From NCBI RefSeq assembly GCF_946187725.1, contig NZ_CAMHSK010000026.1, positions 1-38,606 of the forward strand: a DNA stretch of 38,606 bases. The letters are read 5' to 3'. The position numbers and the translations under genes are program-made. The stretch is from an uncultured Treponema sp. GTDB taxonomy: Bacteria; Spirochaetota; Spirochaetia; Treponematales; Treponemataceae. Every line of letters begins with the position of its first letter. Position 1 is the first letter of the stretch. The notes under the pieces were generated by a model, which worked only from the letters and a program-made list of their open reading frames with translations, searched no databases and was not told where the DNA came from. Shown in pieces: positions 1 through 7,375 of this stretch.

Positions 1-20
1 GTGTATAAAGCAGTTTTTTA

Positions 21-866
21 CTATTCCTTTACAGCACCAACGGAAACACCGCGGATAATGTATCGGGAAAGGAAAAGATATACGATTACCAGCGGAATGA
101 TTGCCAGACAGATAAACATATAAACTTGTCCCATGTCGAACTTCTGATAGTCTGCGCTTCGGAGCTGAGCAATCAGAATAGGAATTGTTTTCTTCATTTT
201 GCTGTTGATTACAAGAGCCGGAATGAAGTAGTTGTTCCAAGAGCCGACGAAAGCGAAGATTGCCTGTACAGCGATTGCCGGTTTCATGAGCGGAATGACG
301 ATTGTATTGAAAATCCTGAATTCAGGACAACCGTCGATTCGGGCAGCCTCAACGATTGAATAAGAAAGTGAGGCCGTCATCGCCTGATACATATAGAAGA
401 ATACGACAGGTGAAGCGATTGCCGGGATGAAAAGTGCTAAAAGCGAGTCATACATGCCGACTTTGATAAGCAACTGAATGAAACCAAGGGAAGAAACCTG
501 AGTCGGAATCATCATAATCGCAAGGATTACTTTGAATGCCGTGTTTTTACCCTTGAAGTTGTACATATAGATTCCGTATGCGGTCATTGCCGAGAAGTAT
601 GTTGTAAGAAGAGCCGACATGAACGAAACGAAAACGCTGTTGAACAAAGCCCGGACAATCGGAGTATTCGGATTTGAAACGAGATTTCTCAAATTTTCGA
701 AGAAGAATGAGCCGAAGAAGGCAGAGAAACCTTTCTGAATCTGAGCATGGCTTCGTGTTGAGTTGACCAGAAGAATGAAGAACGGAAAGAGCGATGCCAC
801 GGTCAGTATGAAAAGAAATGTGTAGCACAGGTTTCTTTTGATAAAGGTGAATTTTGTCTGAATCAT
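21..866 (-). CDS. Carbohydrate ABC transporter permease, MalG/UgpE type
   Basis: Inner-membrane permease subunit of a sugar importer (281 aa, the usual length for MalG-type proteins). It has about six hydrophobic segments, the first near residues 14-35. A clear EAA cytoplasmic loop (EAARIDGCPEF, near residue 172, followed by IPLMKPA) is where the ATPase docks. The start overlaps the stop of the upstream permease in an ATGA arrangement and has a GGAGGT ribosome-binding site five bases before it, so the two are translationally coupled. It is the last gene of a binding-protein/permease/permease operon. No ATPase gene is in view, so a shared MsmK-like ATPase encoded elsewhere probably energises it (inference). 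The substrate cannot be told from the sequence. Confidence 0.93.
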   Translation of the reverse strand: MIQTKFTFIKRNLCYTFLFILTVASLFPFFILLVNSTRSHAQIQKGFSAFFGSFFFENLRNLVSNPNTPIVRALFNSVFVSFMSALLTTYFSAMTAYGIYMYNFKGKNTAFKVILAIMMIPTQVSSLGFIQLLIKVGMYDSLLALFIPAIASPVVFFYMYQAMTASLSYSIVEAARIDGCPEFRIFNTIVIPLMKPAIAVQAIFAFVGSWNNYFIPALVINSKMKKTIPILIAQLRSADYQKFDMGQVYMFICLAIIPLVIVYLFLSRYIIRGVSVGAVKE

Positions 867-1810
867 TTTCGACCTCCGGTCATGTTCTTATATTTTTTCA
901 TGGTCATTGAGTAAATTGTAAAGCTGAAGATACTTGTAAGGAAGAAGGTGATAACCGAAACTGCACCGGCCATACCGTAGTTCTTGCTGGCAAGATGTTT
1001 GTTCAAGTACATGATGAGGGTCATGCTTGTTCGGTTCGGGTTTCCTTCACCGTTGGTCAAAATCTGAGGAACATCGAACATCTGAATACCACCGATAAGG
1101 CTTGTAATCAGAACATAGATGAAGATTGGCATGAGCATTGGCATGGTGATTTTGAAGAATACCTGCAATGGGTTTGCGCCGTCGATTTTTGCAGCTTCAA
1201 AGATGCTGTCATCGATTCCCATGATTCCTGCCATGAGAAGGATTGTCGTGTTTCCGTACCACATGAGGAAGTTCATTGCGGCGACAAGTCCGCGTGTCCA
1301 GCTTACTGAACTGAGGAAGCGGATGTTTGATTCTGCAAGACCGATTCTGACCAAGATGCTGTTTGCCGGGCCGTTGTCTGAAAAGAGAGTGAAGAACAAC
1401 ATAGCGAAAGCAGAAGCCATAATCAGGTTCGGCATGTAAATTACAGTCTTAAAGAACTGCTGTGCTTTGATGCGAAGGTCGGTGTTTGTGAACCAAACCG
1501 AAAGAATCAATGCGATTACAATCTGAGGAATGAAACCTGCCATCCAGATGATGAAAGTGTTTCCGATGTAGTGAAGGATGTCGCTCTGGAAAACCTTTAC
1601 GAAGTTTGCCAATCCGACAAAACGAGGTCCAATCTGCTGGAGTCCCTGTCTGTAATTTTCAAAGAAACTGTTTGCAAAAGTTGAAATTAGAGGGATTAGC
1701 GAGAATATCGTGAATACGATAAAGAAAGGCGCGATAAAGAAGTATCCCCATCTGTTGAAATCATAACCCCTGCGTTTTTTTAAGGTTTTTGATGTATCCG
1801 TTTTATTCAT
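863..1810 (-). CDS. Sugar ABC transporter permease, MalF/UgpA type
   Basis: Partner permease of the sugar importer (315 aa from the chosen start). The first membrane span is near residues 25-50 (FIAPFFIVFTIFSLIPLIS). The EAA loop reads EAAKIDGANPLQ near residue 203, followed by MPMLMP. A longer reading begins 18 codons upstream. I chose ATG at 1810 because AGAGAGG stands just before it and the conserved family sequence begins soon after. It lies 69 bases after the binding-protein gene, with a hairpin in the gap, and overlaps the next permease by four bases. Together with the 21-866 product it forms the membrane channel. Confidence 0.92.
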   Translation of the reverse strand: MNKTDTSKTLKKRRGYDFNRWGYFFIAPFFIVFTIFSLIPLISTFANSFFENYRQGLQQIGPRFVGLANFVKVFQSDILHYIGNTFIIWMAGFIPQIVIALILSVWFTNTDLRIKAQQFFKTVIYMPNLIMASAFAMLFFTLFSDNGPANSILVRIGLAESNIRFLSSVSWTRGLVAAMNFLMWYGNTTILLMAGIMGIDDSIFEAAKIDGANPLQVFFKITMPMLMPIFIYVLITSLIGGIQMFDVPQILTNGEGNPNRTSMTLIMYLNKHLASKNYGMAGAVSVITFFLTSIFSFTIYSMTMKKYKNMTGGRK

Positions 1811-1833
1811 AGTTAATCCTCTCTGATTTGTCA

Positions 1834-1867
1834 GGAAATGGGCTGTCTGATGGGGCAGCCGCATTCC
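1834..1867 (-). promoter_or_regulatory. Intercistronic stem-loop between binding-protein and permease genes
   Basis: In the minus-strand RNA, GGAATG-C-GGCTG pairs with CAGCC-CATTTCC across a ten-base loop (11 pairs with one bulge on each arm). It starts 12 bases after the binding-protein stop. There is no U-run after it on this strand, so it is not a standard terminator. In sugar ABC operons such hairpins often protect the binding-protein part of the mRNA and so raise its level over the permeases; that role is inferred here. Confidence 0.45.
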
Positions 1868-1879
1868 TTTTTTGACAAT

Positions 1880-3196
1880 TTATTTTTTCAAGTTTGGATA
1901 AAGCTCAAGAACTGATGTGTAGAAGTTGTTCCATGCTGTATCAAGGTCGATTTTGCCGTCGAAGTAGTCTTTCATTGAAGACTGGATTTTCTCTGACATA
2001 CCCTGGTCATACATAGAGACTCTGCTCTTGTCGATGCTTGTTGCTGAATCAAGGAAGAATTTGATGTGGTTCTGTCCGCCCAAGAACGGGTTCTGATAGT
2101 CGCTTACAGCGATTGCTTCCATTGCAGGAACATTGTTTGTGAAGTCACCTGATTTCTCAGCGATTTCAGTCATAACAGTTGTGTCGCAAGTGAGTGTTCG
2201 AAGGATGTCGCGGATAATCTCGATGTTGTCAGAGCCTTTTGCACCACAAATCCATGTTCCGCCCCAAGAGAAGCCCTGTGGACCTTTACAGAATGCCCAG
2301 TCGCCATAAGAGCCGTTGCCGATTTCGTGTGGAGCGTTCTGGTCGTCGAGAGAGCCAGGAGCCATAACGAAGTCGATGAACCATGCCGGTCCGAAGTAAC
2401 CGAAGACTTTTCCTTTTGCGCCCATGCCCTGTGAGCTTTCTGGTGACCAGAGAGAAGCCTTGTTGTTGTATCCTTTGTCAGTGAATTCTTTTGTCTGTGC
2501 AATCCAAGCCTTAATCTGCGGATCGATTACGATTGTGTCGTTTACTACCCAAGGATTCTTCATGTTGTCGCTGTATACGCGGAATGCATCATCATAGCCA
2601 GAGAGCATGAAATATCCTTTTGCCTTTGCATCTTTTGCAACTGCATTGAATTTATCCCAGTCTGAAAGTGCCTTTCCGACCTCAACAGGATCATCTGTTC
2701 CCAAAACAGCTTTTGCGATTGAGCGGCGATAGATGTATCCGCCCGGACAAGCCTGCCATGTAAGGCCCTTGAGGTTTCCGTTTGAATCGGTAACGATGTC
2801 TTTAGTATATTTGTACTGATTTTTGATGTCGTCGTTTGTGATTCCGATGTCTTTGATTACATCGAGAGTGAAGTCAGTGTTTACATATTTGAGAGCGTAG
2901 TCAGCTTCAACAAGGAAGAGGTCAACTTTTTCATCCTGTGAAACTTCATCCTGACGCAACAATGCTTCGTCAAGTTTCTGCTGGTAAGCACCGCCCTGGC
3001 TTGGAGTGATGACCCAGTTGACTTTTACATCTTCCGGGAGTTTTGAAGCGTAGTAGGTGTTGAATCTGTCCTGGAATTCTTCGTTCCAGACATAGATATT
3101 CAAAACTTTTCCTGAACCAGCAGCTTTCTTTTCATTACAGCCGTTCAGTGCAACAAGTGATGCAAGCGCGAGCGCTGCGATAACGATTTTTTTCAT
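1880..3196 (-). CDS. Extracellular solute-binding lipoprotein of a sugar ABC transporter
   Basis: Substrate-binding component (438 aa, typical of family 1 solute-binding proteins). The N-terminus is a lipoprotein signal: MKK, a hydrophobic stretch, then the lipobox LNGC with the acylated cysteine at residue 20, so the protein is anchored in the envelope. The mature part begins VLNIYVWNEEFQDRF, a usual start of the first lobe of sugar-binding proteins, and is rich in aromatic residues suited to stacking on sugars. A GGAGGAAAAAAGT ribosome-binding site precedes ATG 3196. It is the first gene of the importer operon and is read away from an AraC-type regulator across a 197-base gap. The sugar is unknown. 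Confidence 0.93.
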   Translation of the reverse strand: MKKIVIAALALASLVALNGCNEKKAAGSGKVLNIYVWNEEFQDRFNTYYASKLPEDVKVNWVITPSQGGAYQQKLDEALLRQDEVSQDEKVDLFLVEADYALKYVNTDFTLDVIKDIGITNDDIKNQYKYTKDIVTDSNGNLKGLTWQACPGGYIYRRSIAKAVLGTDDPVEVGKALSDWDKFNAVAKDAKAKGYFMLSGYDDAFRVYSDNMKNPWVVNDTIVIDPQIKAWIAQTKEFTDKGYNNKASLWSPESSQGMGAKGKVFGYFGPAWFIDFVMAPGSLDDQNAPHEIGNGSYGDWAFCKGPQGFSWGGTWICGAKGSDNIEIIRDILRTLTCDTTVMTEIAEKSGDFTNNVPAMEAIAVSDYQNPFLGGQNHIKFFLDSATSIDKSRVSMYDQGMSEKIQSSMKDYFDGKIDLDTAWNNFYTSVLELYPNLKK

Positions 3197-3245
3197 ACTT
3201 TTTTCCTCCTTGTATGAGCCGTCGTTTACTACAACCTTTTCGTAT

Positions 3246-3251
3246 TTTATA
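3246..3251 (-). promoter_or_regulatory. Probable -10 element of the sugar ABC operon
   Basis: Minus-strand TATAAA lies about 50 bases before the binding-protein start. No good -35 hexamer sits 16-18 bases upstream, as is common for activator-dependent promoters. The AraC-site candidate TTCGGCAG ends three bases upstream of it. Confidence 0.4.
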
Positions 3252-3254
3252 CTA

Positions 3255-3334
3255 CTGCCGAACCGTTTGAAAAAATATCAATTAATTTGGAATAATAACA
3301 AAAAATTGGATAATTTTTAGTGGTGTTTCGGCAG
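3255..3334. promoter_or_regulatory. Mirror-image candidate operators of the AraC regulator
   Basis: The 8-mer TTCGGCAG occurs twice in opposite orientations: at 3327-3334 on the plus strand and at 3255-3262 on the minus strand, 72 bases centre to centre. Each copy sits just upstream of the -10 of the gene read in its own direction (3 bases for the ABC operon, 8 bases for araC). This is what one expects of a divergent control region where one regulator acts on both promoters. The link to the AraC protein is inference. Confidence 0.45.
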
Positions 3335-3342
3335 ACATGATA

Positions 3343-3348
3343 TATAAT
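3343..3348 (+). promoter_or_regulatory. -10 element of the araC-type gene
   Basis: A consensus TATAAT lies 46 bases before ATG 3394, putting transcription start near 3355. The longer in-frame start at 3337 would lie upstream of this promoter, which supports the shorter protein. The -35 region is weak. Confidence 0.5.
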
Positions 3349-3393
3349 ATATTTATAACTATATATTTCTTCGTGCAGGATGTCAAAGAAAAA

Positions 3394-4152
3394 ATGGAAA
3401 TTCAGAACGAGCTTGCAAAAGTCGAGTTTAAGAACCGGGAATATCTCATCAATCACATCTCTTATGACAGGGAGATGGCTTTTTACCAGAGTATCGGCAA
3501 CGGTGATATGGAAGAGATGAAACGGCTTTTTATGCCGCTGAATGTCGAAGGTTATGGAAAGCTCAGTGACAATCCTCTCCGAAATCTCAAATATCATCTT
3601 ATTATTACCGTTGCAATGATTACGCGCTATGTCATTGAGGCAGGCCTCGAAATGGAAGCCGCCTACAATCTCAGTGACATTTATATCCGCAAAATCGATG
3701 TCTGTAATGATGAAGACAGCATCCGCGGAATCCATGAAGAATTATGCGAAGCCTATGTAAAGCGAATGCAGGCCTGTAAAAAGCGTTGTCTTTATTCAAA
3801 GCCGGTTTCGCACTGTATTGATTTTATTTATGACAATCTTCACGACAAAATTTCCCTTGAAGATTTAGCCGAAGCCTCTGGCGTAAGTTCTTCGTATATT
3901 TCAAAGCTTTTCCATTCAGAAGTCGGAATCACGATTGCGCAGTACATCCAGAAAAAGAAAATCGAAGCGGCTAAAAATCTTCTGCTGTTCACCGAATATT
4001 CAATCAGTGATATTTCAAATTACCTTCAGTTCAGCACAGAAAGCTATTTCATCAGCGTTTTCAGGAAATTTTGCGGTGTAACTCCCAAAAAGTTCCGTGA
4101 AGTGCATTTCCGCTCAAATCTTCCGCACGCCGAAGGCGCAATGGAACCCTAG
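3394..4152 (+). CDS. AraC-family transcriptional regulator
   Basis: DNA-binding regulator of 252 aa. The C-terminal half (about residues 142-237) is a double helix-turn-helix of the AraC/XylS type: ISLEDLAEASGVSSSYISKLF is the first motif, and YSISDISNYLQFSTESYF followed by CGVTPKKFRE is the second. The N-terminal half contains PLRNLKYHLIITVAMITRY, a block common in AraC regulators of sugar transporters in Firmicutes and treponemes. ATG 3394 was chosen because a TATAAT lies between it and the farther in-frame start. It probably controls the divergent sugar ABC operon (inferred from position and the paired TTCGGCAG sites). Its stop is one base before the start of cbiA, so it may share a transcript with the cobalamin genes. 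Confidence 0.9.
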   Translation: MEIQNELAKVEFKNREYLINHISYDREMAFYQSIGNGDMEEMKRLFMPLNVEGYGKLSDNPLRNLKYHLIITVAMITRYVIEAGLEMEAAYNLSDIYIRKIDVCNDEDSIRGIHEELCEAYVKRMQACKKRCLYSKPVSHCIDFIYDNLHDKISLEDLAEASGVSSSYISKLFHSEVGITIAQYIQKKKIEAAKNLLLFTEYSISDISNYLQFSTESYFISVFRKFCGVTPKKFREVHFRSNLPHAEGAMEP

Positions 4153-4153
4153 A

Positions 4154-5563
4154 ATGATTGATTTTGAGCCACAAATTTTCAATCCTCCACGGCTGATGAT
4201 TGCCGCTCCGTCCAGCTCGTCCGGCAAGACGACTCTCACCTGTGCGCTTCTCCGTCTCCTTCAAAAATGCGGCAAGGTGCCGGTTTCGTTCAAGTGCGGC
4301 CCTGATTTTATCGATCCCATGTTTCATCAGCGTGTGCTGAATCTAAATTCCTGCAATCTTGACAGTTTTTTCTGCACTGATGAGCAGGTTCGCTTGCTGT
4401 TCAAAAACTGCTTTCTTGAGGCTGGTGCCGATTGCGCCGTAATTGAGGGCGTGATGGGGCTTTTTGACGGGCTTGCAGGAAAATCGCTCACCGCTTCAAG
4501 CTATGATATTGCTAAAATCACTGAAACGCCGATTCTGCTTGTGATTGACTGTACAGGCTTGAGCCGTTCCGTCGTTCCGCTCGTAAAAGGATTTTTGGAT
4601 TATGACAGGCAAAATTCGAGCGGGGCAGGCAATCTGATAAAGGGCGTTTTTTTGAACAAGGCTTCAAAATCGCAGTTTGAGCTTCTAAAGCCACAGATTG
4701 AAGAAGAATGTGGAGTCAGAGTTTGCGGCTATCTTCAAAAAAATACGGAAAGTGTGTGGCAAAGCCGTCATTTAGGCCTGATTCTTCCATCAGAGATTAA
4801 GGCTTTGCATGACCAAATCGAAGTGACGGCAAATCTTCTTTCTGATACCCTTGATTTTTCGATTCTTGAAGATTTTATGCACGCAACTCTTCCATTGACC
4901 GTGCCTTGTGATTCTAAGAAATCCAATCAACTCAAGTCAAAAGTGATTGCCGTTGCCCGCGATGAGGCCTTTTGCTTTTATTACCGCGAAAATCTTCGTC
5001 TGCTTGAAGAAGCGGGTGCTCACCTCAAATTCTTTTCACCGTTGCATGATTCGTCTCTTCCGTCTGATGCGAAAGGAATTCTTCTTGGCGGCGGATATCC
5101 TGAACTTCATGCGTCATGCTTGCAGGAAAACGCTTCGATGCGGGCTTCAATAAAATCAGCCGTCAAAAACGGAATTTCTCTTCTTGCTGAATGCGGCGGA
5201 TTCATGTACCTGCAAAACAAAATCAGCTGTTCGGTAAGTGAAGAATCTTCTTTTGAAATGTGCGGCGCACTGGAAGGGGAATGCCGCAACACAGGAAAAT
5301 TAGTTCGCTTCGGTTATGCGGATTTTTCTTCAAATTCAATCGTTCCTGGTGCCAAAAACGGATTCTCTGTAAAAGGGCACGAATTTCACTATTTTGACAG
5401 CACGAATAACGGCTCGGCTTTTACGGCTCAAAAACCTCTTTCACAGCGAAGCTGGCAGTGCATGGTTCAAAGTGAGAAAATGCTTGCAGGTTTCCCTCAT
5501 CTGTATTACCGTTCATGTCCTGATTTGTGCGACTGGTTTTTAAAATCATGTGAGGAAGGCTAG
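4154..5563 (+). CDS. cbiA: Cobyrinate a,c-diamide synthase CbiA
   Basis: ATP- and glutamine-dependent amidation of the a and c side chains of cobyrinate in cobalamin synthesis (469 aa, usual length). The N-terminal synthetase domain has the P-loop APSSSSGKTT near residue 16 and the substrate motif CGPDFIDPMFH. The C-terminal glutaminase domain shows LGGGYPELHA, the nucleophile-cysteine motif AECGGFMYL and the late KGHEFHY histidine block. An upstream in-frame start at 4097 lies inside the araC gene. ATG 4154, one base after the araC stop, was preferred although its ribosome-binding site is weak; translation may depend on coupling to araC. It opens the cbi block. Confidence 0.93.
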   Translation: MIDFEPQIFNPPRLMIAAPSSSSGKTTLTCALLRLLQKCGKVPVSFKCGPDFIDPMFHQRVLNLNSCNLDSFFCTDEQVRLLFKNCFLEAGADCAVIEGVMGLFDGLAGKSLTASSYDIAKITETPILLVIDCTGLSRSVVPLVKGFLDYDRQNSSGAGNLIKGVFLNKASKSQFELLKPQIEEECGVRVCGYLQKNTESVWQSRHLGLILPSEIKALHDQIEVTANLLSDTLDFSILEDFMHATLPLTVPCDSKKSNQLKSKVIAVARDEAFCFYYRENLRLLEEAGAHLKFFSPLHDSSLPSDAKGILLGGGYPELHASCLQENASMRASIKSAVKNGISLLAECGGFMYLQNKISCSVSEESSFEMCGALEGECRNTGKLVRFGYADFSSNSIVPGAKNGFSVKGHEFHYFDSTNNGSAFTAQKPLSQRSWQCMVQSEKMLAGFPHLYYRSCPDLCDWFLKSCEEG

Positions 5564-5567
5564 CTTA

Positions 5568-6599
5568 ATGAGAGTGCATATCATATCTTTTACGGAAAAC
5601 GGCTTTTCTCTGGCAAAAAAGATTCAAAATCTTCTATATAATAGTGGTGATATTGATGCCGAATCTTTCTTTGAGGATTTTTCTGAAATCACTGCTGCCT
5701 GCGTTGCTTCTCTGGCTGAGCCTTCATTGAATCTTTCTGAATGGGTAAAAACGCATTTTATAAAAGGAAACTGCCTTGTTTTTGTCGGTGCGGCCGGGAT
5801 TGCCGTTCGCTCAATTGCGCCGTTCATAAAGGACAAAACTTCTGATGCTGCCGTTATCGTAATCGATGAAAAAGCGAATTTCGTGATTCCGATTCTTTCA
5901 GGGCATATCGGTGGTGCAAACCGAATTTCACGGCTCATTGCAGAAAAACTTGGCGCAAAGTCCGTGATTACGACCGCAAGTGATGTGAACAATCTTCCTG
6001 CAATTGACGAATTTGCGGCCAAAAACAATCTCATTATAAACGACATGAAAAAGGCTAAGGATTTTGCCGCGAAAATGTGTCATCTTCATTCGGGGCATGA
6101 TAGTCAATCTGAGGGTGGTGATGACTCAAATCCCCGGTTTACAGTGTCAGTATATATCAAAAATGATATACTAAATTTGATTCCCAAGAGCGTGATTCTT
6201 GGTGTCGGCTGTAAAAATGGAAAATCGCCTGAAGAATTTGAAAAATTCATTCTGGAAGCGCTTGCCTCTCAAAAAATTGATTTTCGTGCCGTAGAAAAAC
6301 TTGCTTCAATCGATTTGAAAAAAGACGAAGATGCGATTCTCTGTTTTGCAAAAAAATATGCGCTTTCTTTTGAGAGTTTTTCCGCAGAAGATTTGAATAA
6401 AATTCCGCAGGAAGTCAGCCATTCGGATTTTGTGTCAAAAATCACTGGCACGGATAATGTGTGCGAACGCTCTGTTTTTGCCGCAGGAGCAGACAATCTT
6501 ATTATGCCGAAAATCTGTCGTGACGGAATGACGCTTGCAATCGGAGAGCGAAAAATCGAAATAAATCTGCCGCAAGGTCTAAAGGAGTGCCTTTTATGA
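5568..6599 (+). CDS. cbiG: Cobalt-precorrin 5A hydrolase CbiG
   Basis: Opens the delta-lactone ring of cobalt-precorrin-5A and releases acetaldehyde, a step of the oxygen-independent cobalamin route, so the organism uses the early-cobalt pathway. The protein is 343 aa. The central domain has the hallmark blocks VGAAGIAVRSIAPFIKDK and SGHIGGANRISRLIA. The C-terminal domain begins ILGVGCKNGKSPEEF. A GTG 18 bases upstream is also open, but ATG 5568 has GAGGAAGG eight bases before it. It starts four bases after the cbiA stop and its own stop overlaps the next start (ATGA). Confidence 0.93.
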   Translation: MRVHIISFTENGFSLAKKIQNLLYNSGDIDAESFFEDFSEITAACVASLAEPSLNLSEWVKTHFIKGNCLVFVGAAGIAVRSIAPFIKDKTSDAAVIVIDEKANFVIPILSGHIGGANRISRLIAEKLGAKSVITTASDVNNLPAIDEFAAKNNLIINDMKKAKDFAAKMCHLHSGHDSQSEGGDDSNPRFTVSVYIKNDILNLIPKSVILGVGCKNGKSPEEFEKFILEALASQKIDFRAVEKLASIDLKKDEDAILCFAKKYALSFESFSAEDLNKIPQEVSHSDFVSKITGTDNVCERSVFAAGADNLIMPKICRDGMTLAIGERKIEINLPQGLKECLL

Positions 6600-7375
6600 A
6601 AAGTGGAATCCTTCAGGTAGTTGGAATCGGTCCGGGAAATTATGATATGATGACCGTTCAATGTGTAAAAGCGTTGAAAGATTGTGACTGTATTATCGGG
6701 TATGATGTTTATATCGATCTTGTGAAAGAGCATTTTCCTGACAAAGAATTCAAATCCACTCCGATGCGGAAAGAAGAAGAAAGGTGCCGTCTGGCAGTCG
6801 AAGAAGCGCTTTCGGGTAAAAATGTTGCCCTGATTTGTTCAGGCGATGCTGGCGTGTATGGAATGAGCGGACTGGCCTTTGAAATCGCCGCCGAATATGA
6901 AGCCTCTCGCCCGGATGAAAAGATTCAGATTTCTGTAATCCCTGGAATTACGGCTGCGTTGAGCGGTTCGGCTCTTTTGGGGGCCCCGTTGATTCATGAT
7001 TTTGCCGTAATCAGTTTGAGCGATTTGATGACTCCGTGGGAAAAAATCGAAAAAAGACTGGATTTGGCTTCGAAAGCGGATTTTTGCGTGGTTCTTTACA
7101 ATCCGATGAGCCACAAACGAAAGGACTATCTTTTTAAGGCCTGCCAGATTATGGCCAAAAATATCAGCGAAACGACTCCCTGTGCCTATGTGAAAAATAT
7201 CGGTCGGAAAGGCGAGGAGTTCAAAATCCTTACTTTAAAAGAGCTTTCTGTGAGTGAACTGGATATGTTCTGTACGGTTTTTATCGGGAACAGTCAGACA
7301 AAAATCATTGAGGTGAATGGACAGAAACAGCTTGTTACGCCGAGGGGCTATGTGTTTGAGAGGGGCGAAAAATGA
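6596..7375 (+). CDS. cbiH: Cobalt-factor III / precorrin-3B C17-methyltransferase CbiH (CobJ family)
   Basis: SAM-dependent ring-contracting methyltransferase of corrin synthesis (259 aa). The tetrapyrrole methylase fold is seen in VVGIGPGNYDMMT at the N-terminus, CSGDAGVYGMSG near residue 82 and VIPGITAALSGSALLGAPL near residue 118. The last of these is the SAM and substrate pocket typical of the C17 enzyme. ATG 6596 has AAGGAG nine bases upstream, and a GTG three codons earlier is less likely. It overlaps cbiG and the following fusion gene by four bases each, so the block is strictly coupled. The neighbouring CbiG makes the anaerobic name CbiH more apt than CobJ. Confidence 0.92.
   Translation: MKSGILQVVGIGPGNYDMMTVQCVKALKDCDCIIGYDVYIDLVKEHFPDKEFKSTPMRKEEERCRLAVEEALSGKNVALICSGDAGVYGMSGLAFEIAAEYEASRPDEKIQISVIPGITAALSGSALLGAPLIHDFAVISLSDLMTPWEKIEKRLDLASKADFCVVLYNPMSHKRKDYLFKACQIMAKNISETTPCAYVKNIGRKGEEFKILTLKELSVSELDMFCTVFIGNSQTKIIEVNGQKQLVTPRGYVFERGEK

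Noticed and set aside
3247..3735. Minus-strand open frame of 162 codons
   Set aside because: It lies opposite the araC gene, has no family motifs or ribosome-binding site, and begins inside the well-supported AraC coding region.
4040..4153. Cobalamin riboswitch before cbiA
   Set aside because: This stretch is araC coding sequence, and I saw neither a B12 box nor the folded leader expected of such a riboswitch. A covariance search would settle it.
4061..4327. Minus-strand open frame across the araC-cbiA junction
   Set aside because: It is antisense to two well-supported genes and has no motif.
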